Shown: positions 38,835 through 48,677 of the stretch, piece after piece
How positions within the stretch are numbered: position 1 is the stretch's first letter
Layout of the letters: the number at the start of each line of letters is the position of its first letter
Assembly: GCA_030916885.1 (NCBI GenBank)
Contig: JAUPVT010000055.1
Coordinates: forward strand, 1 to 64,000
DNA: 64,000 nucleotides
Reading direction: 5' to 3'
Source: Chlamydiota bacterium
GTDB lineage: Bacteria; Chlamydiota; Chlamydiia; Chlamydiales; Rhabdochlamydiaceae
Notes under the pieces: model-generated
Databases searched by the model: none
Told to the model about the DNA's origin: nothing
Seen by the model: the letters and a program-made list of their open reading frames with translations, nothing else
Translations under genes and position numbers: made by a program

Positions 38835-39962
38835 TTAATTGCTGAGCATCAGACAAATCTGCTTACTCACCTCTTTTGCTGTGTTTTCTGTGCCAAGTAG
38901 AGTTACTATATGCTTACATTTTTCTTGATAAATTGGGTGATTTTCAAGCAAGTGATACATGTGAGATAAAAGAGAGGTATTAGTAAAATAAGGCCCAATT
39001 AGCTCGGGAAAGATCTCTTCATTTGCAACGATGTTTACTAAACAATAAAACGGTAGTCGGATACGCAATAGATCTCTTGCAATAATTAGATCAAGTTTGG
39101 ATAACCCATAGGTAACCACTGTAGGAACAAAGTGAAGAGCTAATTCAAGAGTTACCGTTCCTGATTTAGCGATTCCAAGATGGGTTTTTTGCATAAGTTC
39201 ATAACTATGAGTATGGGGAACAAGAGTAATCGGATAGCTCCATGTTTTTTTTTGTAAAATGAAGAGGATTTGAGAATGAAACTTAGGTTGTGCTACAGAA
39301 AGAGCAATATGTAAATTAGGATTGCTCGCACAAAGAACCCTACAGGCATCGAGGTAAATAGGTAAATTACGCTCGATCTCTTTAGATCTACTTCCTGGAA
39401 ATAGCGCAATGATTTGCTTATCCTTTGGAAAAAAAAGATTTTGGTATTTATAAGACTGAATACGAGAATTAAGAGGATGACCAACGTATTGCGTAGGAAG
39501 TCTTCGGAAAATTTGTGACTCAAAGGGCAAAATAGTAAATAAGTGATCTAAATGCTTTTCCATAAAAGCAACCCGATGTTTTCCCCATGCCCATACTGAA
39601 GGGCAGATAAAATGCACAACTTGTCCTTTAAAGCCTCTTTTTTTTAAGTGTCTATGTAATCGCAAACTAAAACCTGGATAATCAATGGTAAATACCATTT
39701 TTGGTTGTAATTCTAAAATAGCGTTTGCTACCTTATAAAATATGCGTAGCAGTTTGGGAAATGCACAAAATACATCAATAAACCCCATAGTTTGCAACTC
39801 TTCCATGGCAAGAATAGAATTTACTCCTTGATGCCGCATACGCGGCCCGGCAACACCAAATATTTTAAGATTAGGTTTTTTTATTTTGAGTTCAGTTAAA
39901 AGAGATTCTGCATGTAAATCACCGCTTGTCTCTCCACAAAACATAAAAAGATCACAAGACAT
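38835..39962 (-). CDS. lpxB: Lipid-A-disaccharide synthase
   Basis: FMFCGETSGDLHAESLL, FGVAGPRMRHQG, ICPSVWAWGKHRV, YVGHPL, ALFPGSRSKEIERNLP. Confidence 0.96.
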   Translation of the reverse strand: MSCDLFMFCGETSGDLHAESLLTELKIKKPNLKIFGVAGPRMRHQGVNSILAMEELQTMGFIDVFCAFPKLLRIFYKVANAILELQPKMVFTIDYPGFSLRLHRHLKKRGFKGQVVHFICPSVWAWGKHRVAFMEKHLDHLFTILPFESQIFRRLPTQYVGHPLNSRIQSYKYQNLFFPKDKQIIALFPGSRSKEIERNLPIYLDACRVLCASNPNLHIALSVAQPKFHSQILFILQKKTWSYPITLVPHTHSYELMQKTHLGIAKSGTVTLELALHFVPTVVTYGLSKLDLIIARDLLRIRLPFYCLVNIVANEEIFPELIGPYFTNTSLLSHMYHLLENHPIYQEKCKHIVTLLGTENTAKEVSKQICLMLSN

Positions 39963-40704
39963 TAAAGACCTTAAGCTCCTTAGCTATCCATTTTGCCCCA
40001 TGATGGAAGGTTTCTTTTGCTGTGCCGTGACCATGATATCCAATTGAGGGTAGGATCCTTAACTCGATGGGGGGGGAAAGGGATCGTTTTTGATAAGCTG
40101 CTTCAGTAAGCGCTTCTATCAGATCAAAGCAATTGCGTGTTCCTACTCTAATATCTCTATTTCCAATATAGCAGCGGATTTTTTTATCAGATAGTAGATC
40201 AACAATATGCATAAGGTCCCAGCTAATCAGATCTGAAAAACCTGGAAGATATGATAGTTTGGTTAAAGGAGCAAATCCTAGCCAATAGGAAATTTCAGCG
40301 TTGTTTGCTGCTACGTGTGCGGCAATTAAAGCTCCTCTAGATAGTCCCATTGTTGCAATCTTATTGGGTAGAATGAGTTCTTTACTCAGCAGAAAAGTGA
40401 TAGCATTTTGGATCTTTTTCAGATAAGTTCCTAATAGATCTTCCCCTTTTTGCATAGCTGCTACCCATTCGGTAAGCCCTTTTGTAGCAGGCTTTCCTTC
40501 TTCATGATAAGGAAGAGTTATCGAAAAAATCCTTAAAGAAAATTGGGAAAGATAGACGGCTGGTTGGTCAAAGGGATCTAATGAGAGAGAATCTGTAGCA
40601 GATAGAGCAAAATAAAATACAGCAGGCAGAGGGCCCAAATTAATGGATGGTCCCAAATATTCCAGTTGAATATCAGAAGTTAGATTAAGTTGCTGAGGCT
40701 TCAT
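39952..40704 (-). CDS. Alpha/beta-hydrolase family protein
   Basis: 250 aa; KIATMGLSRGALIAAHVAA (GxSxG) and a late GYHGHG histidine region. Confidence 0.75.
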   Translation of the reverse strand: MKPQQLNLTSDIQLEYLGPSINLGPLPAVFYFALSATDSLSLDPFDQPAVYLSQFSLRIFSITLPYHEEGKPATKGLTEWVAAMQKGEDLLGTYLKKIQNAITFLLSKELILPNKIATMGLSRGALIAAHVAANNAEISYWLGFAPLTKLSYLPGFSDLISWDLMHIVDLLSDKKIRCYIGNRDIRVGTRNCFDLIEALTEAAYQKRSLSPPIELRILPSIGYHGHGTAKETFHHGAKWIAKELKVFNVL

Positions 40705-41926
40705 CTGTTTTTGTTTTTTTTTTACGTCGCCTTCGTTTGTTAGATGTAGGATTTGTAAAGGCTAGGTTCCATTGTTCCCATACAACTTTAAGAGCTGGTT
40801 CTAATGTACAACGAATTTTAAAAAATTGCATAGCTTGCATAAAATCTGGGTCTTGAGGGATTCGAATACGCTTTGACTTTTTAGAATCAAAAGGAGTAAT
40901 GCGATATTGCGAAACCAAAATCGACTGCAAGCTTGTACGTAATCTACGAGAAAGATTGATAAAGGGGCGAAATATTTCATCAAGCAGTTCATGCACCTCT
41001 TCATTTATTTGTCCTAAATGCAGGATGATATCTCGATTTACATAATGTGTATAGATTTTTTTTTCCAGGATAGGAAATACCAAAGCAGTTAGTAAAACAG
41101 CACGGGAGAGGTTTATATAATCAGATTCCATAAAATAATTATCGATTTCTTTTAGAAAAGAGAAGACTTCTTCTGCATCTTTAGAATCTAAAAAATTTCC
41201 TATTGATGGCATTAATAAATGCATAAACCCATGTTCTGCAAGAAGACGAAAAAACGGTTCGGAAGCTTTAGATTCCAACATGCGCAGCAACTCTTCTAGT
41301 ATGCGCGCCGGGGAACTTTTCATAATTTCCTGACGACATTCAAGCAGGGCAATATGTGAGGAATCATCAATGGTAAAACCAAATCTTGCTTGAAATTTAA
41401 GCATTCTTAGCATGCGAACAGGGTCCTGACGAAAACGAATAAAAGGTTGCCCGATCGTGCGCAGCACCTGTTTTTTGATATCTTCAAAACCCCCGATGTA
41501 ATCGATAATGGACTGAGAATCCGAATCATAAAAAAGTGCATTAATTGTGAAATCACGTCTTAAAGCGTCCTCTTTTGCCGTTCCCCATTTATTGTCACGC
41601 ACAATCAATTCATCGAGATCATTATCTCCAGAGCGAAAGGTGGAAACTTCTAATATTTTTTTCCCAAATCGAATATGCGCAAGGCGGAAACGCCTTCCTA
41701 CTAAAATACAATTTCTGAATATTTTTTTTATTTCTTCTGGTTGTGCAGACGTGCAAATATCAAAATCTTTAGGATTTTTATGTAGCAGCAGATCACGAAC
41801 ACTTCCTCCAACTAGATAGGCTATATAGCCTGCAGTCCGAAGTTTTTTCATAACATACAGAGCATCGGAGTCAACTTTTTTCATGCAAAGTTGATGTTCT
41901 TCAAAAGAATAAATGCGTTGAGACAC
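40685..41926 (-). CDS. pcnB: Poly(A) polymerase / CCA-adding family nucleotidyltransferase
   Basis: AYLVGGSVRDLLLHKNPKDFDICTSAQPEEIKKIF, RRDFTINALFYD, FRQDPVRMLRMLKFQARFGF. Confidence 0.94.
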   Translation of the reverse strand: MSQRIYSFEEHQLCMKKVDSDALYVMKKLRTAGYIAYLVGGSVRDLLLHKNPKDFDICTSAQPEEIKKIFRNCILVGRRFRLAHIRFGKKILEVSTFRSGDNDLDELIVRDNKWGTAKEDALRRDFTINALFYDSDSQSIIDYIGGFEDIKKQVLRTIGQPFIRFRQDPVRMLRMLKFQARFGFTIDDSSHIALLECRQEIMKSSPARILEELLRMLESKASEPFFRLLAEHGFMHLLMPSIGNFLDSKDAEEVFSFLKEIDNYFMESDYINLSRAVLLTALVFPILEKKIYTHYVNRDIILHLGQINEEVHELLDEIFRPFINLSRRLRTSLQSILVSQYRITPFDSKKSKRIRIPQDPDFMQAMQFFKIRCTLEPALKVVWEQWNLAFTNPTSNKRRRRKKKTKTDEASAT

Positions 41927-42005
41927 TAAAGCCCTAAAATAAATAAATTTGCATTGAAAAACACTTTAATTCAAAGCCGTTTAAAAGTCAAGATTGCCTT
42001 GGTTT

Positions 42006-42479
42006 TCAAATACTTAGGCCATATGCTTGGTTTTTTGTTATAAACAGGTTTTTCCAATAATAGAAATCAAGAATCCCTTTATGATCTCTGCCTAATATAT
42101 AATAAGCTAAAAATAGGGCTTCGATAGACGCTAAGCCTCTTTGAGGATCTAAGCAGTCGTCTTGTTTCCGTGGATAAGCGGTTTGAAAATGGGAAGGAAG
42201 GCTACGTGAGATAAAACGATGGGGCTGTGATAGGTTTTTAAAAATGGTTTGAGCATATCTCCAGGTTGCGTCTATTAAAAACAAACCGTAATTTGCATCT
42301 TTCAAGGAAAGGCAAGGAGCATCTAAAGTGAGTAAAACATAGGAGGACAAATCAGGTAAGCACTGAGTAGGATATGTAAAAAACTTGCAATCTTCTCTTA
42401 CTTCTGTGCCGCGTAAGCTGCATTTTTTTAAATTTTCTTTACGATGTCGTAAAATAATAGTAGTAGGAAATACAGACAT
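42006..42479 (-). CDS. DTW / Tsr3-like (aminocarboxypropyltransferase superfamily) domain protein
   Basis: 157 aa; ILRHRKENLKKCSLRG, LFLIDATWRYA, RSLPSHFQTAYPRKQDDCLDPQRGLASIEALFLAYYILG. Confidence 0.65.
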   Translation of the reverse strand: MSVFPTTIILRHRKENLKKCSLRGTEVREDCKFFTYPTQCLPDLSSYVLLTLDAPCLSLKDANYGLFLIDATWRYAQTIFKNLSQPHRFISRSLPSHFQTAYPRKQDDCLDPQRGLASIEALFLAYYILGRDHKGILDFYYWKNLFITKNQAYGLSI

Positions 42480-42528
42480 TTCTTATAGAAAAACCAGTGG
42501 TCACTTTTAGATTTGATAGTAATCGATT

Positions 42529-43464
42529 TTGTTTTTTTTTGTAATTATGTTTCGGATTGGGTGTTTATTTTTTGCTTTTACTAGTTTAGTCTTTGGGGAT
42601 TGGGTAGTTGAAGAAAATAAAGCTTTAACCCTTTCTTCTAAGCACAATCTACCCATTCTTGCTGTTTTTCTTGTTAAAGAGGGCTGTTGTTGGTCGGATC
42701 AGTTGAAAACAGAACTTCTTCAAAAACCTGAATTTATTAAAGAGGTCTCGCAAGAAATGGTTCTATGGCAAGTTTTTTTGAAACAAGAAAAAGAAATACG
42801 CGATAAGTATCAAGTGCAAGAATGCCCTCTGATTTTATTATTAGATCCTAAAGGAAGGGAATTTGCAAGATTGAGCTTTATACCTCTTGATCACAAACTC
42901 TTAAAAGAACTCTTAATCTCTTTAATAGATGATTTTTCAAATGTATGTTCTCTTATAGATGCGGATTTTGAGGAAGAAGAATGGCAAAGAATTTATCAAA
43001 AGGCCTCCCACTTATCCACTTCCTGCTTTAAAGAAGAAATTTTGCAGAAGGGACTAAAAAAAGAAAAAGGTTGTTTTTTTCATTTAGAAAAATATGCTCA
43101 ACTTTTACAAGAAAAAGGATCCCATCCCTATGTTCTAGAATTTAAAAAAAAGATACTAATAAGAGATAAAATACATCGATTAGGTGCAAATGTTCGGCTT
43201 GCTTCTATAGAATTTCATGATCGAGATCGCAAAGGCAGATCTTTCGATAAAACAATAGAACCCTTACTTGAATACTTACAGAAAGCAGCTTTTGCAGAGC
43301 CTCAATATCGTTGGGAGATAGAGCTTCTGCTAGGGCAATTTCTGTATAAAAAAAACCAGTTAGAAAAAGCAAGAGAGTATTTATTATTAGCCTATGAGCA
43401 TGCGCCTGATTCGTTTAAGCTGCAACTACAGGAGATCTGTCAGTTAGAAGACTTGGAGAAGTGA
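42529..43464 (+). CDS. Secreted thioredoxin-fold protein with CxxS-like site (GCCWSD)
   Basis: 311 aa; signal-like N-terminus, LPILAVFLVKEGCCWSDQLKTELL, YQVQECPLILLLDPKGREFAR. Confidence 0.75.
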   Translation: MFFFVIMFRIGCLFFAFTSLVFGDWVVEENKALTLSSKHNLPILAVFLVKEGCCWSDQLKTELLQKPEFIKEVSQEMVLWQVFLKQEKEIRDKYQVQECPLILLLDPKGREFARLSFIPLDHKLLKELLISLIDDFSNVCSLIDADFEEEEWQRIYQKASHLSTSCFKEEILQKGLKKEKGCFFHLEKYAQLLQEKGSHPYVLEFKKKILIRDKIHRLGANVRLASIEFHDRDRKGRSFDKTIEPLLEYLQKAAFAEPQYRWEIELLLGQFLYKKNQLEKAREYLLLAYEHAPDSFKLQLQEICQLEDLEK

Positions 43465-43789
43465 TGATGTTTCTTTATTCAAATAATACTAAAATCAATG
43501 AAACGCATATAGTACATGTCTATTGTGCAAAGCGGTTGAAGTTTTACTGAAACTGTCTTTGAACGAGCAAAAAGTAAACGTTTATATCATGCGACTCTTT
43601 TACTAAGGCTTCGATTATATAAGACTTAATTTAACAAGTCAATAAATGTGTAATCATTACAATATTAAATATGTAAAGTTTAAGATTGTAATTCTTGTCA
43701 TACAAAAAAAAGCTAATTCTGTTAAAATATTTATTTGTTAGACTACAATGTCTTTTTAACGATACTAAATCTAAACTTAGGAGTTTTAT

Positions 43790-43936
43790 ATGATACTACC
43801 AGTAGGAAAAGAGAAAACCATATTGACAAGAGATGCTGTATTTGAAGCCCTAAAAGGACAAATCAATGAGCAGACACATAAATGTTACAGCTCCTGTAAA
43901 AACGGCTTTAGGATAGCGTTCAGATGCATCTATTAA
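43790..43936 (+). pseudogene. Short ORF, probably remnant of a decayed gene (continues out of frame to about 44012)
   Basis: MILPVGKEKTILTRDAVFEALKGQINEQTHK... then RSDASIKRSNDASKGLSVKVLSNLVAHIAQD* in another frame. Confidence 0.35.
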
Positions 43937-44084
43937 AAGATCAAATGACGCTAGCAAAGGCCTTTCCGTAAAAGTTCTTTCTAACCTAGTTGCACATATT
44001 GCCCAAGATTAGTGTTGATATTAGTTTATTGGAATTTTTCTAGAAAAAAAAATTCATAAATTCTAAGCAGCAAACTATTTTTGA

Positions 44085-46088
44085 CTAAATAGTTTGCCAA
44101 GAGCTTATTTTTAATAACTGCTTAGGGATCTCAAGTAAAAAACGAGAAGGATTAGTAGTAAGATCTTTTCCCATTTTTTTTCTCTGACGAGCCATGCTTA
44201 AGCAAAGGTATTCTTTGGCGCGAGTCATGGCTACATACATCAACCTTCTTTCTTCTTCTAGACCGGTTTCAAATAAGCTTTTTTCGTGAGGGATGATATG
44301 ATCTTCTATTCCTACAAGAAAACAAGCCGTGAATTCTAATCCTTTAGCGCTATGAAATGTGATAAGATTAACATGATCGTCATCAGCTTTTTTTGTATGG
44401 GTGAATTCTTGGCTTTGATCGAGAAGGGCTATAGACAGGAAGTCAGCAAGATTAATTTCTTCTTCTTGTTCATTAAGACGTTTTTCTTCTTCATAGATGG
44501 TCATCATATCTACGCAATACATGACGTTTTCCCATCTAAAGTCACGCATTTTTTCAGATTTGGCTTCATCTTCAATGGATTTTTTATAATTGATGGTTTC
44601 AATAAGCCAGGTAAAAGCTTCAGAAAGAGCTAACTTAGAAAATTGATCTCTAGCAGTATTGATTAAGTTTGTAAAACAACAAATCGCATTAAGTGCTTTA
44701 TGAGGGAGATGTTGTTTGAGCTCAGAGGAGAGAGGAGACGCTATCTGCTCCAAAAGATCCCAGAGGGAAATATTGCTTTTACGATTAAAATCGGTAAGTA
44801 TTTTAAGTGTTTGATCAGAAATTCCTCTTCGGGGAGTATTAATAATGCGCAAAAGAGCTTCTTGATCAAGAGTATTTACAATCAGGCGTAAGTAGGCAAG
44901 AAGGTCTTTAATTTCTGCTCTTTCATAGAATTCTGTTCCTCCAAATACCTGATAGGGAATTCCTCTTACCCATTGATCTTGTTTTTGCCACACAGCTTGG
45001 ATAAGGGCTAATTCAAAAGGTCTTGCTAATAGGTTAGAGCGATAAAGAATCGCCATCTCTTTCCAAGGAATTTTTTTATCTCTTTTGAGTTTGATCATTC
45101 TTTGGATTACAGATTGTGCTTCTTCTAGTTCGGTAGGAGCATGAAATAAGTGGATTTGCTCTCCTTGTTTTGCATTGCTCCATAGTTGTTTATTGTGGCG
45201 TTTTTGGTTATGGGCAATTATAGCATTAGCAGCTTGTAAAATAGTAGGTGTAGAGCGATAGTTTTGTTCTAACTTGATAGTGGTTTTTGATTCAAAGTCT
45301 AAGATGTTTTTAATTTCAGCACCGCGCCATCCATAAATGGATTGATCATCATCGCCTACTACGCATAAATTATGATGATATGCAGAAAGCAGTTCAGCTA
45401 ATCGGTACTGAATGGGATTAGTATCCTGGTATTCATCAATCATGATATAGCAATATCTTTTTTGATAGGGTAACATTTGTATTTTGTATTTTTCAAAAAG
45501 AGTAACTGAAAGAGACAAAAGCGAATCAAAATCAACAGCATTGTATGCACATAAGCATGATTCTAAGCGTGTATATAAATCCTGACAAAATTGATCATGC
45601 CAAGTTGTAGCTTCTAGATCGATTGGATTTAACCCTTTATTTTTAATCTGAGTAATTTTCTGTAGTGCTTTTTCCAAAGAGGGAAGTTCTCCTTCATGTT
45701 CAAGTAGGTTTTTTGTCACTTGCAGAGCAATGCGGCGCACCTCTTTTTCTGTATAAAGGGTAAAGTTATTGGTATATCCTAGATGATGAATTTCTTTGCG
45801 CAAAAGCTGCATACAAAAACTATGAAAGGTACTCAAGGTAAGTTTTTTAGCAAGCTTTATCCCTACAATACGAGCAACTCTTTCTCTCATTTCTTGAGCA
45901 GCTTTATTGGTAAAAGTTAAACCTAAAATCGCCTCGGGTTCAACTTTAAGAGATTGAAGCAGATAAGCAATGCGATAGGCTAATACACTTGTCTTTCCAC
46001 TACCAGCCCCTGCTAAAATAAGGACTCTACCTTCAGTGGCAATAACCGCTTGTCTTTGGTCTGAGTTAAGATGAGGAAATGGTGACAT
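44085..46088 (-). CDS. uvrD: UvrD/Rep/PcrA-type DNA helicase
   Basis: 667 aa; ILAGAGSGKTSVLAYRIAYLL, IDEYQDTNPIQYRL, VVGDDDQSIYGWRGAE, TFHSAKGLEF. Confidence 0.95.
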   Translation of the reverse strand: MSPFPHLNSDQRQAVIATEGRVLILAGAGSGKTSVLAYRIAYLLQSLKVEPEAILGLTFTNKAAQEMRERVARIVGIKLAKKLTLSTFHSFCMQLLRKEIHHLGYTNNFTLYTEKEVRRIALQVTKNLLEHEGELPSLEKALQKITQIKNKGLNPIDLEATTWHDQFCQDLYTRLESCLCAYNAVDFDSLLSLSVTLFEKYKIQMLPYQKRYCYIMIDEYQDTNPIQYRLAELLSAYHHNLCVVGDDDQSIYGWRGAEIKNILDFESKTTIKLEQNYRSTPTILQAANAIIAHNQKRHNKQLWSNAKQGEQIHLFHAPTELEEAQSVIQRMIKLKRDKKIPWKEMAILYRSNLLARPFELALIQAVWQKQDQWVRGIPYQVFGGTEFYERAEIKDLLAYLRLIVNTLDQEALLRIINTPRRGISDQTLKILTDFNRKSNISLWDLLEQIASPLSSELKQHLPHKALNAICCFTNLINTARDQFSKLALSEAFTWLIETINYKKSIEDEAKSEKMRDFRWENVMYCVDMMTIYEEEKRLNEQEEEINLADFLSIALLDQSQEFTHTKKADDDHVNLITFHSAKGLEFTACFLVGIEDHIIPHEKSLFETGLEEERRLMYVAMTRAKEYLCLSMARQRKKMGKDLTTNPSRFLLEIPKQLLKISSWQTI

Positions 46089-46497
46089 TGTTATCGCTTT
46101 GTATAATTTTTTCTACAATGCGCTTTAAGTCAATGAGTACGATTTGCTTGGATATCACCCCTAAGCGAGAGCAAGGGGAAATATTTATTTCTAACCCAAT
46201 GGGTAGATGGGAGCGCATTTCACGAAAAACCTCTCTAACAACGCGTTTAAAACGGTTGCGATCGTGGGCTTTTCCAAATTTTTTAGAGACAGTGATACCC
46301 AATTTGGAATCAAGACCTTGTGAACGTTGAAAATCCACGGAAATCATTTCTCCAAAAATGCGACGGTTACTTTTGGTCAAACGTCTAAAATGGGAGCTTT
46401 TTAAAATCCGTGCTGATTTAGGAAATCGCCAAGATGTGTTACAGGGCAAGGCGCTTACGTCCGGCTCTTCGACGTCTATTAATAATCTTGCGGCCAT
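46066..46497 (-). CDS. rnpA: Ribonuclease P protein component (start uncertain; may begin downstream of rpmH)
   Basis: [54 protein letters not shown]. Confidence 0.92.
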   Translation of the reverse strand: MAARLLIDVEEPDVSALPCNTSWRFPKSARILKSSHFRRLTKSNRRIFGEMISVDFQRSQGLDSKLGITVSKKFGKAHDRNRFKRVVREVFREMRSHLPIGLEINISPCSRLGVISKQIVLIDLKRIVEKIIQSDNNVTISSS

Positions 46498-46573
46498 CTT
46501 TAGTTTTCATTCTTTTGCGAAAACCGCAGGCGGCTCTTCTTTTCTTTTTACTAGGTTGGTATGTACGTTTCAT
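46439..46573 (-). CDS. rpmH: 50S ribosomal protein L34
   Basis: [44 protein letters not shown]. Confidence 0.97.
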   Translation of the reverse strand: MKRTYQPSKKKRRAACGFRKRMKTKDGRKIINRRRRAGRKRLAL

Positions 46574-46757
46574 TTTTTTTAATTCCTTGTGCCATAAAAG
46601 ATTCAAAACTTGTATAACAATATACATAAGGGAGTGTAAATTTCTCAAGCAGAATTCTTTTTAAATAAAAGAATTTACAAAAGAATTGCGCTTGCAACAA
46701 ATCTAACGATTGCTTATAAGTTTACTAGAATTTTAGTTTTTTTCTCTCAGGTAAATC

Positions 46758-46895
46758 ATGAAAGTAAAAGCCTCGATTAAAGCAGACCCTTCAAAAGGGG
46801 ATAAGATCGTTCGTAGATGCGGACGCATTTATGTCATTAATAAAATGGATCCTAACCGCAAACAGCGCCAAAAAGGCCCTGCTCGCAAGAAGTAA
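46758..46895 (+). CDS. rpmJ: 50S ribosomal protein L36 (absent from ORF track)
   Basis: [45 protein letters not shown]. Confidence 0.95.
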   Translation: MKVKASIKADPSKGDKIVRRCGRIYVINKMDPNRKQRQKGPARKK

Positions 46896-46908
46896 GAGTT
46901 ATAAGGAT

Positions 46909-47214
46909 ATGGCAACAAAATCTTCAATAGCAAAGCAAAAAAGACGCGAAAAACTAGTTAGTTTAAAATGGGACAAGCGTCAAGAATTAAAAAAAATAAT
47001 AGTCGATATCGATAAAAGTGATGAAGAGCGTTTAGCTGCAAAAATCACCTTAAACAAAATGCCTCGTAATTCCTCACCTGTTCGGTTGCGCAATCGTTGC
47101 CAATTTACAGGCAGAGCTCGTGGATATTTAAGGAGATTTAAAATGTCTCGCCTTTGCTTCCGTGAAATGGCTAATTTGGGATTAATTCCAGGAATAGTTA
47201 AAGCTAGCTGGTAG
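46909..47214 (+). CDS. rpsN: 30S ribosomal protein S14
   Basis: [17 protein letters not shown]...[41 protein letters not shown]; preceded by ataagg. Confidence 0.97.
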   Translation: MATKSSIAKQKRREKLVSLKWDKRQELKKIIVDIDKSDEERLAAKITLNKMPRNSSPVRLRNRCQFTGRARGYLRRFKMSRLCFREMANLGLIPGIVKASW

Positions 47215-47225
47215 TATTTTTTTAT

Positions 47226-47256
47226 AAAACTACGCTTAAGATTTAAGCGTAGTTTT
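47226..47256. terminator. Bidirectional stem-loop terminator between convergent genes
   Basis: aaaactacgcttaa-gat-ttaagcgtagtttt, 14-bp perfect stem followed by T-run. Confidence 0.85.
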
Positions 47257-47634
47257 TTGTAAAACTTCTTTAAATCTTTTCCAGTCGTCTAGATCTTCGT
47301 TCCATACGTAAGATTCTTCTTCTATCTTATTATTTTCCCAGTCATTGATTAGAGCTTGAAAACTAATAGGTCCAAATTGCTGCCCTGTTTTATTTAGATA
47401 GTACCAAAGACATTCCCTATGAGATAGATGAATGGGAATTAATTGTGACTTATCTACAGGCTCTGGCATTTTAAGATTCTTTTTACGTTGGAAAAGAACC
47501 ATAATAAATGCCAAAGCACAAAATAGCATCCCTGCAATATACCAGTTTTTTTGGTTTAGACCTTTTTTTTGAGCAAAGCGCGCTGTAATCCATCCCCAAA
47601 AAAGACTAATTGTAATATAAAATAGCAAACTCAT
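47236..47634 (-). CDS. GYF_2-domain (DUF4339-type) membrane protein
   Basis: N-terminal hydrophobic segments; WYYLNKTGQQFGPISFQALINDWENNKIEEESYVWNEDLDDWKRF. Confidence 0.75.
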   Translation of the reverse strand: MSLLFYITISLFWGWITARFAQKKGLNQKNWYIAGMLFCALAFIMVLFQRKKNLKMPEPVDKSQLIPIHLSHRECLWYYLNKTGQQFGPISFQALINDWENNKIEEESYVWNEDLDDWKRFKEVLQKTTLKS

Positions 47635-47786
47635 GATTCATCTATTGATGATTTTAGCTAAGAAGGATAGCGGATTGGCTAAAATATAGCAAATTATTAA
47701 AAAATTTAATTAAAATAAAGAAGATTAGCTGATTAATCTACAGCTTGTTACAATGGGTTTTTGGATATAAATTACGGTATGACCTC

Positions 47787-48266
47787 ATGCATAATCAATT
47801 AAAAGATATTGATAGTAAAGAATTAGATTTGCCAGAAACTGTCTTTGTTCGCGATGTAGAGAGCAAAGTATTTCAATCAATTGTATGGCATTGTTTAACC
47901 AAGGTTAAAGACATAGAGCCTTTAGAAGGAAATCTTTTTGATAGTCTTTTAGGCAGAGAGATCTTAGAAGGTGTAAAAGGTATCCATGTTGAACAAGATC
48001 AGAAAAAACATTCGGTCAATATTCGAGTTGAGCTCAATATTTCGTATGGAATTTCTATTCCAGAGAAAGCTGAAGAGATTCATATGAAAATTCTGGAGGA
48101 CATTAGTAAATTAACCGGGTTGCACGTAGGATCGATACACATAATATTTAAAAATTTAATAATGCCTAGGCTTAAAAAAGAACAAAAATTAGAAGATCTT
48201 TTACAAGATAGAGTAAAAACGGCAAAGCCAACTACCGATTCTGATTATTATGATGAGAGTTTTTAA
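47787..48266 (+). CDS. Asp23/Gls24-family protein
   Basis: LEGVKGIHVEQDQKKHSVNIRVELNISYGISIPEKAEEIHMKILEDISKLTGLHVGSIHIIFKNL; ORF-track start is 47745. Confidence 0.75.
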   Translation: MHNQLKDIDSKELDLPETVFVRDVESKVFQSIVWHCLTKVKDIEPLEGNLFDSLLGREILEGVKGIHVEQDQKKHSVNIRVELNISYGISIPEKAEEIHMKILEDISKLTGLHVGSIHIIFKNLIMPRLKKEQKLEDLLQDRVKTAKPTTDSDYYDESF

Positions 48267-48281
48267 CTTAAAAGGTCTATT

Positions 48282-48659
48282 TTGTATGATGCAATTGCTG
48301 CTTATAAAGAAGTATTTTTCTATTTTAGCCTAAGTATTTTATTTACTACAGTGGCATTAAGGGTTGTTATTACTCTAATCGGACGCTACTATAGATTTAC
48401 AGTAGGTAATGCAGATGTCTTTGTTCATCTATCTATTTTGCATAGATACGTTGAATATTATATGCATCAAGTGTTTCCTTTACAAAATCCAACAATAAAA
48501 ATTTGCTTAAATAGATATAATGAAATTACCATTGTCCTTGATTTGCTTAAACAGATAAAAGAGATTCAAATTTTTGAGCAGATTGAAAAAGATTTATCAG
48601 ATCTTTTCTCTTCCTATCTAGGACACCAGGGGACTTTATTTCTAGAGATTATTTATTAA
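48282..48659 (+). CDS. Hypothetical membrane-anchored protein downstream of Gls24-like gene
   Basis: 125 aa, one N-terminal TM; YNEITIVLDLLKQIKEIQIFEQIEKDLSDLF resembles Gls24-type architecture. Confidence 0.55.
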   Translation: MYDAIAAYKEVFFYFSLSILFTTVALRVVITLIGRYYRFTVGNADVFVHLSILHRYVEYYMHQVFPLQNPTIKICLNRYNEITIVLDLLKQIKEIQIFEQIEKDLSDLFSSYLGHQGTLFLEIIY

Positions 48660-48677
48660 TAAATAGAGGAACTTTAA

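Noticed and set aside
40069-40076. G8 run in the alpha/beta-hydrolase gene
   Set aside because: ORF is intact across it and there is no alternative frame signal; noted as a possible slippage site but not supported further.
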